Shown here: positions 11,235-22,665 of the stretch, piece by piece
Numbering within the stretch: position 1 is the first letter of the stretch
Layout: every line of letters starts with the position of its first letter
NCBI RefSeq assembly: GCF_003339685.1
Contig: NZ_QPKI01000003.1
Span: 122,301-186,300, forward strand
Direction: 5' to 3'
Source: Halomonas sp. DQ26W
Lineage (GTDB): Bacteria > Pseudomonadota > Gammaproteobacteria > Pseudomonadales > Halomonadaceae
Length of the DNA stretch: 64,000 bases
Translations under genes and position numbers: made by a program
The notes under the pieces: model-generated
The model's database searches: none
The model's input: the letters and a program-made list of their open reading frames with translations, nothing else
What the model was told of the DNA's origin: nothing

Positions 11235-11315
11235 GTTATGGTTTCTCCCATCAGCTTACCCGTTGATCCAGCACGGGGGGTGGTGTCCCGCGACCACGGA
11301 TATAAAATCCGACGT

Positions 11316-11344
11316 ATCTTAAGGAATCCTGCCGCTTTGCACAA
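11316..11344 (-). promoter_or_regulatory. Candidate sigma-70 promoter of petABC
   Basis: On the minus strand, -35 TTGTGC and -10 TAAGAT are separated by exactly 17 bases, placing the start site about 75 bp before the petA ATG. This is the best match in the gap between rpsI and petA. It is judged by eye only. Confidence 0.5.
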
Positions 11345-11402
11345 GACAGAACACGCCTGACCAAGGTGTAATTTCTTATGCAAAGGACTGTTTAATCACA
11401 AT

Positions 11403-11431
11403 AAAAAACCCAGGCAATTGCCTGGGTTTTT
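11403..11431. terminator. Intrinsic terminator after rpsI
   Basis: Perfect palindrome with stem CCCAGGCAA / TTGCCTGGG, flanked by six A on one side and five T on the other. It works for rplM-rpsI on the minus strand and has bidirectional form. It lies 20 bp past the rpsI stop. Confidence 0.9.
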
Positions 11432-11450
11432 CTGTCGGGAAGGACTGCGA

Positions 11451-11840
11451 TCAGCGCTTGGAGAACTGCGGGCGACGACGCGCCTTGCGCAAACCGACCT
11501 TCTTCCGCTCAACCTGACGAGCGTCACGAGTTACGTAGCCGGCTGCGCGCAGAGCCGGACGGAAGTCCTCGTTGTACTCCATCAGGGCGCGAGTGATGCC
11601 GTGGCGAATGGCACCGGCCTGAGAGGACCCGCCACCGCCCTTGACGGTGACAAAGACGTCGAACTGACCCACAGTGTCGGTCAATTCCAGCGGTTGACGG
11701 ACTACCATCCGACCGGTGACACGGCCGAAGTACTTGTCCAGTTCTTGGCTGTTGACGTTGATCTTGCCGGTTCCCGGCTTGAGAAAGACACGGGCGGTGG
11801 ATGTCTTGCGGCGCCCGGTACCGTAATAGTGCTGTGTCAT
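11451..11840 (-). CDS. rpsI: 30S ribosomal protein S9
   Basis: Small-subunit ribosomal protein whose C-terminal tail reaches the P-site tRNA. Diagnostic features are the [14 protein letters not shown] start, the [15 protein letters not shown] central block and the basic tail ending RRRPQFSKR. At 129 residues it is full length (130 in E. coli). It follows rplM by 13 bp in the conserved rplM-rpsI operon and is followed by a strong terminator. Confidence 0.98.
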   Translation of the reverse strand: MTQHYYGTGRRKTSTARVFLKPGTGKINVNSQELDKYFGRVTGRMVVRQPLELTDTVGQFDVFVTVKGGGGSSQAGAIRHGITRALMEYNEDFRPALRAAGYVTRDARQVERKKVGLRKARRRPQFSKR

Positions 11841-11853
11841 GGCAATGACCCCC

Positions 11854-12282
<429 letters not shown>

Positions 12283-12407
12283 GGATGAAATCACCACAAT
12301 ATTGATGTATTGGATCCTGCCGCCGGGGCTGCCGGCTGGGGATCATCCCTATTCTTCTTGGTTGCCGCCACCGACCGACAGTGACGACAACGTTCGAGCG
12401 AGGACGC

Positions 12408-12436
12408 ATTCTACATGACTCGCCGGGCCATGATAA
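12408..12436 (-). promoter_or_regulatory. Candidate promoter of rplM-rpsI
   Basis: Minus-strand -10 TAGAAT preceded directly by ATG, so it resembles an extended -10, with a weak -35 TTATCA 17 bases upstream. It lies between the zapE stop and rplM and gives a leader of about 120 bases. Judged by eye. Confidence 0.5.
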
Positions 12437-12443
12437 GGGGCTG

Positions 12444-13628
12444 TCACGGTTTATGCGGCAGCGCCAGGTACTCGTGGGACTGCATCTCCTGGAGCCGAGA
12501 CAGGGTTCGCTGAAACTCGAACTCGAGTCGACCATCGGCATAGAGGGCCTCCGCCGGCGCCTCGGCGGAGAGCAGCAACTTGACGCCACGATCGTAGAAC
12601 TCGTCGACCATGTTGATGAAGCGACGCGCCTGGTCGTCGGTTGATGCCCCCATGCGGGTCACATTTGAAACCAGCACGGTGTGGTACTCCCGTGCCAGCT
12701 CGATATAGTCATTCTGGCTGCGTGGCCCGTCGCACAACTCGCGAAACTCGAACCAGACCACGTCGTCATGGAGTCGTCGCACCTGCAGTACGCGATGATT
12801 GACCTCTATCGCCACGCTACGCTCACCCTCGTGGCCGGCAATCTCGCGGAAGCTGCGAGCGAGCTCGGCTTCGGCCGCCTCGTCGAGGGGGGCATGGAAG
12901 ATCTCGGCACGCTCAAGTGCCCGCAGCCGATAGTCGATGCCGGAATCGACATTGACCACGTCGCAGTGTCGCTTGAGCAGGTCGATGGCAGGCAGGAAAC
13001 GCGCCCGCTGCAGCCCATCCTTGTAGAGCTCATCGGGGACGATATTCGATGTTGCCACCAGCACGACGCCCCGCTCGAATAACGCCTCGATGAGGTTGGC
13101 CAGAATCATCGCATCAGTGATGTCCTTGACGAAGAATTCATCGAAGCAGATCACCCTGGCCTCGGCGGCAAACTTGCCGGCAATCAGGGACAGTGGATTC
13201 TTCTCGCCCTTGTAGTGCTCGAGTTCATTGTGCACACGCTGCATGAAGCGATGAAAATGGGTGCGCATTTTGTCGGGAAACGGCAGCGACTCGTGAAAGG
13301 TATCGACCAGGTAGGTCTTGCCTCGCCCCACTCCCCCCCAGAGATAGAGCCCCCGAATGGCCGGTAGCGACGGCGCGTCATCAGGCTTGTCACGCTTGCC
13401 GAACAAGCCCGCCATCTTCGACTTGAGACCGCGCCCCGTAGTCACGGCCCTTGGCTCGACGCGTGGCGTCGCGACCAGCTGATCGAAGAGACGCTGCAGG
13501 TGCATGACGGCCTGCTCCTGGGCCGGATCGTACTGGAAACCTTCTCGCTCGATGTCGGCACGGTAACGCGTCAGTGGCGTATTACCGGGAGTCGAACAAG
13601 AGTCCAGGGGGGTCGCAGTCGCGCACAT
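12444..13628 (-). CDS. zapE: AFG1-family ATPase, cell division protein ZapE
   Basis: AAA-type ATPase that binds FtsZ and modulates Z-ring constriction, especially under stress or anaerobiosis. With the start at 13628, which is preceded by AAGGAATTGCC, Walker A is GGVGRGKT at 98-105 and Walker B ends CFDEFFV at about 161-167. A sensor-like VATSN segment and the C-terminal FxxLC-like FRELCDGPRS block follow, all characteristic of AFG1/ZapE. Length 394 residues. It sits upstream of rplM and divergent from zapG, as in related genomes. Confidence 0.93.
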   Translation of the reverse strand: MCATATPLDSCSTPGNTPLTRYRADIEREGFQYDPAQEQAVMHLQRLFDQLVATPRVEPRAVTTGRGLKSKMAGLFGKRDKPDDAPSLPAIRGLYLWGGVGRGKTYLVDTFHESLPFPDKMRTHFHRFMQRVHNELEHYKGEKNPLSLIAGKFAAEARVICFDEFFVKDITDAMILANLIEALFERGVVLVATSNIVPDELYKDGLQRARFLPAIDLLKRHCDVVNVDSGIDYRLRALERAEIFHAPLDEAAEAELARSFREIAGHEGERSVAIEVNHRVLQVRRLHDDVVWFEFRELCDGPRSQNDYIELAREYHTVLVSNVTRMGASTDDQARRFINMVDEFYDRGVKLLLSAEAPAEALYADGRLEFEFQRTLSRLQEMQSHEYLALPHKP

Positions 13629-13845
13629 GGCAATTCCTTGCTGACTTGGCTCGAAAGTTGGCAAGCTCGGCATTATACGCACCCTGACATTTTTGCGCAG
13701 AATATTGGCTGTCGTCACTACCCTGCGGACACTGCGTTGACCGGCCAGCCGCCCACACCCCTATAATGGGCCGCCAGGCGTCCGAGTGCGGCGCCATGGC
13801 GACACCACGCGCTCAGCGTGTATCTGCATCAAGGGGGAGAACCAC

Positions 13846-14295
13846 GTGGAATACGGCAACATCAACTGGCTCGTCGCCATTGTCAGCCTGCTGGCCGGCC
13901 TGGGCCTCGGCGGCTTGGGTTATCACCTGTTCGGCGCTTCAGCTGCCCGCTTTCAGCGGCAGCGGCAGCAGCTGGCAGAGCGCGAACGCGAACTGAGCGA
14001 AATCAAGGAAGGCCTGGGAGAGCATTTTTCCCAGGTTGGCATGATGGTCACCAACATACAGCGCGAGATCCGCACTCTCGAGCACCGGATAACCGAAGAC
14101 GCCAGCACCCTGAACTGCGAAACACCGACCACACGCCGTCTCGATGCCGTCGAGCAGAAAGTCCTCGACCCTCAGACAGAAGACATACCTGCGCCCCGCG
14201 ACTACGCCGATGGCACCAGGGGGACCCTTTCCGAGGATTTCGGACTCAAGGGAGACAGTGACAACCAGAATTCCCCACCGCCGCCACGTTACTGA
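13846..14295 (+). CDS. zapG: YhcB/ZapG family inner-membrane protein (DUF1043)
   Basis: Single-pass inner-membrane protein linked in E. coli to coordination of division and elongation. The reading frame starts at GTG 13846 behind a GGGGGAG ribosome-binding site; an upstream ATG at 13786 would add a non-conserved tail. A membrane helix at about 8-28 is glycine-rich (LLAGLGLGGLGYHLFG), followed by a Gln/Arg/Glu-rich coiled coil (about 35-90) and a disordered acidic C-terminus. Length 149 residues. The divergent zapE neighbour fits the usual locus. Confidence 0.85.
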   Translation: MEYGNINWLVAIVSLLAGLGLGGLGYHLFGASAARFQRQRQQLAERERELSEIKEGLGEHFSQVGMMVTNIQREIRTLEHRITEDASTLNCETPTTRRLDAVEQKVLDPQTEDIPAPRDYADGTRGTLSEDFGLKGDSDNQNSPPPPRY

Positions 14296-14322
14296 AGGGG
14301 CTGGAATGCCCCCTGCCCGGCG

Positions 14323-15084
14323 TCATGCCGGGTTGTCGATGTCGACGAAGCGATGCTCGATGCCGAACTCCCGGACCAGCCACTCGCCCAGCGCCTGGAC
14401 ACCGTAGCGTTCGGTGGCGTGATGTCCAGCGGCCAGGTAGTGGATACCGAGCTCTCGCGCCAGGTGGGTCGTCCGCTCGGAAATTTCACCAGAAACAAAG
14501 GCGTCAGCGCCGGCCTCCCAGGCCTGGGTAATCATGTCCTGCGCCCCGCCCGTACACCAGGCCACACGACTCACCGCACCCACACCAGGCGCTTCGATCA
14601 GCAGTGGCTCACGTCCCAGGCAGTCGGCCACATGATTCGCCAATTCGGCCACCCCTAGGGCTTTCGGAAGGCGACCCATCCAGATTAGCCCCTCCCCGAT
14701 CTCGCCATCGACGCAGCCCTCCACTTCAAAACCCAGCCGGCGGGCCAGCTCGGCGTTATTACCCAGCTCCGCATGAGCATCCAGCGGCAAGTGGTAGGCG
14801 AGCAGGTTAATGTCGTTGAGCAGCAGTGTCCGTATGCGACGCTGCTTCATGCCCGTGATGGGGACTGGTTCGTTCTTCCAGAAATAACCGTGATGCACCA
14901 GCACCAGGTCGGCCCCCCAGGCCACTGCTTCGTCAAGCAGCGCCTGACAAGCGGTAACGCCGGTCATCACTCGAACGACGCGATCACGCCCTGCCACCTG
15001 CAATCCATTGATTGTGTAATCCTTGAAGCGTGGCGCATCAAGCAGGGCATCACAGGTCCTCACCAGGTCATCGCGGGAAATCAT
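14323..15084 (-). CDS. Nif3-like dinuclear metal-center protein (YbgI family)
   Basis: Member of the Nif3/YbgI family, toroidal hexamers with a dinuclear metal site and uncertain function; GTP cyclohydrolase-like and RNA-related roles have been proposed. Metal-ligand signatures are LVLVHHGYFW near residue 65 and the C-terminal AAGHHATERYG block. The start at 15084 follows GGAGGG; the upstream extension to 15189 is not conserved. At 253 residues it is the short single-domain form. The region between it and the divergent protease gene is about 100 bp. Confidence 0.92.
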   Translation of the reverse strand: MISRDDLVRTCDALLDAPRFKDYTINGLQVAGRDRVVRVMTGVTACQALLDEAVAWGADLVLVHHGYFWKNEPVPITGMKQRRIRTLLLNDINLLAYHLPLDAHAELGNNAELARRLGFEVEGCVDGEIGEGLIWMGRLPKALGVAELANHVADCLGREPLLIEAPGVGAVSRVAWCTGGAQDMITQAWEAGADAFVSGEISERTTHLARELGIHYLAAGHHATERYGVQALGEWLVREFGIEHRFVDIDNPA

Positions 15085-15187
15085 TCGGCCCTCCGGACAG
15101 CGGTTCGCTTGGAATGTTACGATAACGCAATTGTAACGACTGCGCGGGGCGGCATCGACCGCGCCTCGCCGATCAGGAAAGCCACGC

Positions 15188-16405
15188 ATGCGTCGTCCGC
15201 TCCTAGCCTATGTCCTGCCCATCCTCATTGGCGTGCTACTGGCCATCGTACTGCTCAACACTTTCCCGCAGTTGCTGGGACCTTCGCGTTCCGAGCCTCA
15301 TGCCCCCACGCCCACGGCGGAGGCCCCCGGCGGGCTAGAGCAGCCGACATCGCGCGCCACTCCCGAGGTGCGCCAAGCCCAGCCCCTGAGCCGCATTCAG
15401 GGGCCTGTCAGCTACTCGGAGGCGGTAGAGAAAGCCGCCCCGGCAGTGGTCAATATCTATTCGTCACGAGTCGTCGCGCGCGAAGATCATCCAATGATGT
15501 CAGATCCCTTCTTCCGCCAATTCTTCGGCGACGACCTGCCCAGCCAGCAGCGGTTTCTCTCCAGCCTGGGCTCGGGCGTCATCGTCAGCGAAGACGGCTA
15601 TGTGTTGACCAACCATCATGTGATCGACGGTGCCGACGAGATTCAGGTGGCCCTGCGCGACGGGCGCGAAACCCTAGCACAGGTTATCGGCACCGACCCG
15701 GAAAGTGACCTGGCCGTGCTGCGTATCGACCTGGACGACCTCCCGGTGATCATCCTGTATGACAGCCAGGACGTCGCGGTCGGCGATATTGCCATGGCCA
15801 TCGGCAACCCCTTCGGCGTGGGCCAGACCGTGACCATGGGTATCATCAGCGCCACGGGGCGCACTCACCTGGGTCTGAGCGCCTATGAAGACTTCATCCA
15901 GACCGATGCAGCCATCAATCCCGGCAACTCGGGCGGAGCTCTGATCAATGCCGAAGGCGCCTTGGTAGGCATCAACACCGCCATATTTTCACGTTCCGGC
16001 GGCTCCCAGGGGGTGGGATTCGCCATACCGACCCGACTGGCCCACAGCATCCTCGACGACCTGGTGACACAGGGGCGCGTGATCCGCGGCTGGCTGGGCA
16101 TCGAGGCGCAGGAGATCACTCCGGAGCTGGCCGCCTCCTTCGGCCTGCAGCCCCCCCGCGGAGTGGTGATATCCGGCGTGGTCCCGGAAGGCCCCGCCGC
16201 CAGGGCAGGACTACGGCCCGGCGATGTACTGCTGGAAGTCGACGGACGTCCGATCCTCGATGCCCGCGTGGCTATGAGTGACATCGCCGCGATACAGCCC
16301 GGTGCCACACTGCCGCTGACGGTAGTGCGCGGTGGCGAGAAACTGAGCACCGAACTGGAAGTCGGCGAACGCCCTCCCCCTCAATTTAGGCAGCCGGAAC
16401 GCTAA
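15188..16405 (+). CDS. degS: Membrane-anchored periplasmic serine protease, DegS/AlgW type
   Basis: HtrA-family protease with an N-terminal membrane anchor (residues about 8-30), a proline-rich linker, a trypsin-like domain and one PDZ domain. The catalytic triad is H144 (TNHHV), D174 (SDLAVL) and S248 (GNSGG). A single PDZ and the lack of a cleavable signal place it with DegS/AlgW, the site-1 proteases that cut RseA/MucA to release sigma-E. AGGAAAG precedes the ATG. The linker of about 45 residues before the protease domain is longer than in E. coli DegS; total length is 405. Confidence 0.9.
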   Translation: MRRPLLAYVLPILIGVLLAIVLLNTFPQLLGPSRSEPHAPTPTAEAPGGLEQPTSRATPEVRQAQPLSRIQGPVSYSEAVEKAAPAVVNIYSSRVVAREDHPMMSDPFFRQFFGDDLPSQQRFLSSLGSGVIVSEDGYVLTNHHVIDGADEIQVALRDGRETLAQVIGTDPESDLAVLRIDLDDLPVIILYDSQDVAVGDIAMAIGNPFGVGQTVTMGIISATGRTHLGLSAYEDFIQTDAAINPGNSGGALINAEGALVGINTAIFSRSGGSQGVGFAIPTRLAHSILDDLVTQGRVIRGWLGIEAQEITPELAASFGLQPPRGVVISGVVPEGPAARAGLRPGDVLLEVDGRPILDARVAMSDIAAIQPGATLPLTVVRGGEKLSTELEVGERPPPQFRQPER

Positions 16406-16483
16406 GAGTGCTGCCAAGCACTGACTACTGACACGACGCCGCTTCGAAAGTGAACCCCTCGGCGTACCGATCCCTCATTAAAA

Positions 16484-16522
16484 CACCCCGAAAGTTGGAC
16501 TGTGTGTCCAACCTTCGGGGTG
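16484..16522 (-). terminator. Terminator of the mla-murA-his run (after hisD)
   Basis: Long hairpin: outer arms CACCCCGAA / TTCGGGGTG, inner arms GTTGGAC / GTCCAAC, one mismatch between them and a 5-base loop. On the minus strand it is followed by TTTTAATG, a short U-tract. It separates convergent degS and hisD. Confidence 0.85.
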
Positions 16523-16575
16523 CAGTTCGTGGACAGGGTCGTTCGTATTATCGCCCCGGCAGCAACCGGCAGGCG

Positions 16576-17898
16576 CTACGTCTGTATCCGATACTCGGCC
16601 GAACGGGCATGGGCGGTCAACGACTCGCCCCGAGCGAGGATTGATGCCACCCTCCCCAGTTCCGACGCCCCCTCCCGGGAGCAGTTGATGATGGAAGAGC
16701 GCTTCTGGAAATCGTAGACCCCCAGCGGCGAGGAGAAACGCGCTGTTCCCGAGGTCGGCAGCACGTGATTGGGGCCGGCACAGTAGTCGCCCAGCGCCTC
16801 GGCGGTGTAGCGCCCCATGAAGATGGCGCCCGCATGGCGCACCTCCGGCAGCAGCGACTCCGGATCGGCCATGGAAAGTTCCAGGTGTTCTGGCGCGATC
16901 CGGTTGATCAAGCGGATCGCCTGCTCCCTGTCACGACAGTGAATCAGAGCGCCGCGGCGCGACAGCGATTGCCGCACGATTTCCTCTCGCTCAAGCGTCG
17001 GCAGCAGCCGCTCGATGGATGCCTCTACGGCATCCAGGTGGCTGGCGTCCCAACTGACCAGCAGAGACTGAGCGTCCTCGTCATGCTCGGCCTGGGAGAA
17101 GATGTCCATGGCCAGCCAGTCGGGGTCGGTTCCCCCGTCGGAGACCACCAGGATCTCGGAAGGCCCAGCGATCATGTCGATCCCCACCTGGCCGAACACC
17201 GCTCGCTTGGCCGTGGCGACGTAGATGTTACCCGGGCCCACGATCTTGTCGACCCTTGGCACTGTTTCGGTGCCGTAGGCCAGCGCAGCTACGGCCTGCG
17301 CTCCACCGATGGTGAATACATGATCCACACCGGCCAGGTGCGCCGCCGCCAGCACCAGCTCGTTGAGCACGCCGTCTGGCGTGGGCACTACCATGACGAT
17401 CTCGCGGACCCCAGCCACATGGGCAGGTATGGCGTTCATCAGTACCGACGAGGGGTAGGCCGCCTTCCCCCCGGGGACATAGATACCGGCACGATCCAGC
17501 GCCGTGACCTGCTGACCGAGTACGGTACCGTCGGCTTCGGTGAAGGACCAGGACTCCGGCTTCTGACGTTCGTGATAGGCCCGAATACGCTCCGCCGCCT
17601 TCGACAAGGCTGCGCGCTGCTCTTCGGGAAGACCGATGAAAGCCTGTTCGAGTCGCTCCGGGCCGAGCGTCAGCTCCGCCATGCTCGACACGGTGAGCCG
17701 GTCGAAGCGATTGGAATATTCGATCAGCGCCGCATCGCCACGCGTCCGGACACCGGCGAGAATGTCATCGACACGACTTTGAATCTCGGCATCGGACACG
17801 CCCTCCCAGGCAAGCAGCGCATCAAGGCGCGTCTCGAAATCGCCATCGCCGGTTGAGAGCCGGGCGATCTCGACGGTATCAACAAGGGTTTCACTCAT
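16576..17898 (-). CDS. hisD: Histidinol dehydrogenase
   Basis: Zn-dependent NAD enzyme catalysing the last two steps of histidine synthesis, histidinol to histidine. Family motifs include [31 protein letters not shown] and [11 protein letters not shown], with the Zn and catalytic histidines in QAEHDEDAQ and APEHLEL. The ATG at 17898 has a GAGGTG site 9 bases upstream; a GTG at 17910 is the alternative. Length 440 residues. It follows hisG by 60 bp; other his genes are not in this window, so the pathway is split. Confidence 0.96.
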   Translation of the reverse strand: MSETLVDTVEIARLSTGDGDFETRLDALLAWEGVSDAEIQSRVDDILAGVRTRGDAALIEYSNRFDRLTVSSMAELTLGPERLEQAFIGLPEEQRAALSKAAERIRAYHERQKPESWSFTEADGTVLGQQVTALDRAGIYVPGGKAAYPSSVLMNAIPAHVAGVREIVMVVPTPDGVLNELVLAAAHLAGVDHVFTIGGAQAVAALAYGTETVPRVDKIVGPGNIYVATAKRAVFGQVGIDMIAGPSEILVVSDGGTDPDWLAMDIFSQAEHDEDAQSLLVSWDASHLDAVEASIERLLPTLEREEIVRQSLSRRGALIHCRDREQAIRLINRIAPEHLELSMADPESLLPEVRHAGAIFMGRYTAEALGDYCAGPNHVLPTSGTARFSSPLGVYDFQKRSSIINCSREGASELGRVASILARGESLTAHARSAEYRIQT

Positions 17899-17958
17899 GG
17901 TGGAGTTCACCTCTACAAGGATAATGGCAGTCGCAACGTGCTCCCTCGCCTGCAGCGT

Positions 17959-18621
17959 TCAAGGCGAGACCGCACCTTCAGTAGTACGCCGCTTGCCCAC
18001 CGCATCGGTCAGGCGCGCTATCAACGGCTTGAGTCGGTCGTGCTTCATGGTCATGGCCGCCTTATTGACCACCAGGCGAGTGCTGATTGGTGCGATCAGT
18101 TCCCGCGGCGACATGCCGTTGGCACGCAGCGTATTGCCGGTATCGACGATATCGACGATCTCATCTGCCAGGTTCATCAACGGCGCCAGTTCCATGGCAC
18201 CATAGAGCTTGATCACCTCGGCCTGGATGCCCTGCTCCGCGTAATACCGTCGCGCCACGTTGACGAATTTGGTGGCCACCCGGCGGCGTGCACGAGCCGG
18301 TTTGGCACCGTCAATGCCGGCGGTCATCAACTTGCATCTGGCGATCTCGAGATCCAGCGGCTCATAGAGACCCTCAGCGCCGTGCTCGAGCAACACGTCT
18401 TTACCAGCGACCCCCAGGTCGGCAGCCCCAAGCTGGACGTACGTCGGCACGTCGGTGGCACGGATGATCACCAGCTTTACGTCAGCCAGATTGGTGTCGA
18501 AGAGCAACTTGCGGCTCTTGCCCAGGTCCTCTGCCGGCGTGATGCCGGCATCGGCCAGCAGCGGCAGGGTTTCGTCGAGAATACGGCCCTTGGAGAGGGC
18601 CAGAATCAGTTGCTTGCTCAT
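17959..18621 (-). CDS. hisG: ATP phosphoribosyltransferase, short (HisG-S) form
   Basis: First enzyme of histidine biosynthesis, joining ATP and PRPP. At 220 residues it is the short form, which lacks the C-terminal regulatory ACT-like domain and needs HisZ, not seen here, for activity and feedback control. Signature blocks are [16 protein letters not shown] at the N-terminus and the PRPP loop [16 protein letters not shown] near residue 155. It lies between murA and hisD, an order also known from Pseudomonas. Confidence 0.96.
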   Translation of the reverse strand: MSKQLILALSKGRILDETLPLLADAGITPAEDLGKSRKLLFDTNLADVKLVIIRATDVPTYVQLGAADLGVAGKDVLLEHGAEGLYEPLDLEIARCKLMTAGIDGAKPARARRRVATKFVNVARRYYAEQGIQAEVIKLYGAMELAPLMNLADEIVDIVDTGNTLRANGMSPRELIAPISTRLVVNKAAMTMKHDRLKPLIARLTDAVGKRRTTEGAVSP

Positions 18622-18664
18622 GATCTCGCCTGTGGTCGGGAAAAGCGATTGTCGAAGGAGCCAC

Positions 18665-20210
<1,546 letters not shown>

Positions 20211-20334
20211 GGAAACCGGAACTCCTGTGGATCGAAAAGTAGGCACGCAAGCGCAGTGGCCGGTGCCAGAGTCAAACAATGGTGACATGGTAATGAAAAG
20301 CGCCCCAGTTGGCGATGCCCGGGCAGCGCAGAAC

Positions 20335-20673
20335 TCAAGAGGAAGGGGTTTCGGTGACCGGGAGCAGGGCATCGAGCCCAGCGACCCTGGTCAACCTGGC
20401 CAGGGGCTCGGAGAGACTTACCGAATCAATCTGGATACCGGCCTTGCGAGCGCGCCGAGTCCACTCGAGCAAGACGCTGAGCGCAGCGCTGCTGACTCGC
20501 TCGACGCCATGCAGGTCCAATTCCAGCCGGGAACCGGCCGGCTGTTCGGCCAACCAACCGCTACCGGCGTCGGCGAGCTGAGCCGCTATGTCGAAATCGA
20601 CGTCGCCAGTCACGGCCAGCCTGGCGGGGCCGGCCTCGAGACGGACACCACCCTGGTCGAGCAGCAAGCTCAT
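20335..20673 (-). CDS. mlaB: STAS-domain lipid transport protein MlaB
   Basis: Cytoplasmic STAS-domain subunit that binds MlaF and stabilises the MlaFEDB phospholipid transporter. A single STAS domain of 112 residues has the characteristic beta strand and loop ELDLHGVERVSSAALSVLLEW, with the serine pair at the helix start. Its ATG overlaps the mlaC stop by four bases. Length is slightly above E. coli MlaB (97). Confidence 0.88.
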   Translation of the reverse strand: MSLLLDQGGVRLEAGPARLAVTGDVDFDIAAQLADAGSGWLAEQPAGSRLELDLHGVERVSSAALSVLLEWTRRARKAGIQIDSVSLSEPLARLTRVAGLDALLPVTETPSS

Positions 20674-21332
20674 TGACTCCCGCCTTCTTCGAGCTCCTCG
20701 GCAGCCAGCTCCGGCGACCAGGAGTCGATCACGGCATCGTAATCGCGATTGTGATCGCGCATGGCCTGATCGAACTGGTTGCGGAACGTCAGCCCCAGGT
20801 TGATGCCATTCACGATGACATTGACCACCTTCCACTGACCGTCCGAAAGGCGCAGGGTGTAGCTGACGGGGTAGACGCTGCCATCGACGGCTACCACCTC
20901 CATGGCAACGCTCGCCTGATCCTCATGGCGCGGCGGCCGCTGACTGTCCAGCACCCGAAGTTCGCGATAGTCGAAAGTGACAAGGCCCTTGGTATAGGTG
21001 TCGATCAGGGTCTGGCGAAACGTATTGGCGAAACGGGAGCGCTGTTGGGGCGTTGCATTCTGGAAATAGCGCCCCATCACACTCGCCCCGATGTAGCGAA
21101 AGTCGGCAATGTCTTCCAGACTCTCGTCGACAAGTGACTCGAGCTCGTCGACGTTGACCGCAAAGTAGTCTTCCCGCCCCTCTATCTGACCCATCATGTG
21201 ATTAATACTGTCGCGAATGACCTGCTCCGGGCTGCGCTCCGGCTCGGCCTGGGCCGAAAGGGAAAACAGTGACAAGCTCAACCCGACCACCAGCAGTCGA
21301 AGGAGAGTGTGGGGGCTAGGCATCAGTGTCAT
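20670..21332 (-). CDS. mlaC: Periplasmic phospholipid-binding protein MlaC
   Basis: Soluble shuttle that carries phospholipids between MlaA-OmpC in the outer membrane and MlaFEDB in the inner membrane. A Sec signal peptide (about 1-29, ending SAQA) precedes the Tol-tolerance/MlaC domain, recognised by the GRYFQNATPQQRSRFANTFRQTLI block and the YTLRLSDGQWKVVNVIVNGINLGLTFRNQF stretch. Length 220 residues. It is preceded by mlaD and coupled to mlaB. Confidence 0.94.
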   Translation of the reverse strand: MTLMPSPHTLLRLLVVGLSLSLFSLSAQAEPERSPEQVIRDSINHMMGQIEGREDYFAVNVDELESLVDESLEDIADFRYIGASVMGRYFQNATPQQRSRFANTFRQTLIDTYTKGLVTFDYRELRVLDSQRPPRHEDQASVAMEVVAVDGSVYPVSYTLRLSDGQWKVVNVIVNGINLGLTFRNQFDQAMRDHNRDYDAVIDSWSPELAAEELEEGGSQ

Positions 21333-21380
21333 GGGTTGACCTCGAACGAAACGATGATTGATTGACGCGAGGCAGGGCCT

Positions 21381-21845
21381 CTAGTCGCTGACCATATTGG
21401 ACACGAATTGCTGGATGAGTTCTTCCAGCACCATGGCAGACTGGGTATCGCGGATGGTATCGCCATCGGCAAGGGTGTCCGGGTCTCCTCCCACCGTGAG
21501 CCCGATATACTGCTCGCCGAGCAGACCAGCAGTAAGAATCGCAGCGGTCGTATCGCGGGAAAGCTGGCCCTCGAGTTCGCCGTCGAGGTCCAGCACTACG
21601 CGGGCATCGTACCAGTCGGTATCGAGTTCGATGGCGGTGACACGGCCTACGGTCACGCCCGACATGGTGACCCTCGCGCGTGGCTTGAGGCTGCCGATAT
21701 TGGCAAAGTTGGCCTCGAGGCGAAAAGTATCACCCGGCGCTGTGAAGGCCATGCCACTAACCCGCATTCCCAGGAACAACAGCCCAAGAATACCCGCCAA
21801 CATGAACAGACCGACACCCAGTTCCATCGTCTTGCTACGCTTCAT
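21381..21845 (-). CDS. mlaD: MCE-domain substrate-binding protein MlaD
   Basis: Inner-membrane-anchored MCE protein whose hexameric ring forms the lipid pore over MlaE. A membrane helix at about 8-28 is followed by one MCE domain with IGSLKPRARVTMSGVTVGRVTAIELD and the GLLGEQYIGL pore-loop region. At 154 residues its C-terminal tail is shorter than in E. coli (183). Order F-E-D-C-B is the standard mla operon. Confidence 0.94.
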   Translation of the reverse strand: MKRSKTMELGVGLFMLAGILGLLFLGMRVSGMAFTAPGDTFRLEANFANIGSLKPRARVTMSGVTVGRVTAIELDTDWYDARVVLDLDGELEGQLSRDTTAAILTAGLLGEQYIGLTVGGDPDTLADGDTIRDTQSAMVLEELIQQFVSNMVSD

Positions 21846-21882
21846 TCCGTCTCTCCGAACATCGAAACAAGCCTACCCGTCA

Positions 21883-22665
21883 TCAGGAAAATCCTCCAAA
21901 CATCAGCGCGGTGAGCACGAAATCCAGGCCGAGCACCGCCAGCGAGGAGTAGACCACCGTTCGCGTGGTGGCACGGGAAATGCCTTCCGAGGTAGGCACC
22001 AGGTCATAGCCCTGAAATACCGCAATCCAAGTGACCACCAGAGCGAAGACAACACTCTTGAGCATACCGTTGCCCACATCGCCGACGAAGTCGACACTAG
22101 CCTGCATGTTGCTCCAGTAGGAGCCTTCGAAGAGCCCGAGCCATTCGACACCGACCAGGTAACCGCCATAGATGCCGACCACGCTGAAGCCGACGGTCAA
22201 CACAGGCAGTGCCACGAAACCGGCCCACAGTCTGGGAGCCACCACCCGCCGCAGCGGGTCGACGCCAATCATCTCCATGCTGGTGAGCTGCTCGGTGGCC
22301 TTCATCAGGCCGATCTCGGCGGTCAACGCAGAGCCGGCCCGCCCGGCAAACAGCAGCGCAGCAACCACCGGAGAGAGTTCACGCAACAGCGATAGCGCCA
22401 CCATCTGACCCAGCGCCTGCTCGGCGCCGAAATCGACCAGCAGGGTGTATCCCTGCAGCGCCAGAACCATGCCGATGAAGAGCCCCGATACCAGCACGAT
22501 GGCCAGTGAGAGCACCCCGACGAAGTGCACCTGGCGCAGCCAAAGGTACCAACCCTCCCGTGATGGCACGCCAACGGCGGACTGGGCCATGAACTGTCCC
22601 GCCCGACCCAGGGCTTCGAGCACGTCGCAACCGCGGCGTCCCAGGCTCACGATTCGGCCAATCAT
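21883..22665 (-). CDS. mlaE: Lipid asymmetry ABC permease MlaE
   Basis: Permease of the MlaFEDB complex. The 260 residues include an amphipathic N-terminal interfacial helix (about 1-30) and five or so transmembrane helices. Conserved blocks are [16 protein letters not shown] and the coupling region [42 protein letters not shown], which is diagnostic for the MlaE/YrbE family. It overlaps mlaF by four bases. Confidence 0.95.
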   Translation of the reverse strand: MIGRIVSLGRRGCDVLEALGRAGQFMAQSAVGVPSREGWYLWLRQVHFVGVLSLAIVLVSGLFIGMVLALQGYTLLVDFGAEQALGQMVALSLLRELSPVVAALLFAGRAGSALTAEIGLMKATEQLTSMEMIGVDPLRRVVAPRLWAGFVALPVLTVGFSVVGIYGGYLVGVEWLGLFEGSYWSNMQASVDFVGDVGNGMLKSVVFALVVTWIAVFQGYDLVPTSEGISRATTRTVVYSSLAVLGLDFVLTALMFGGFS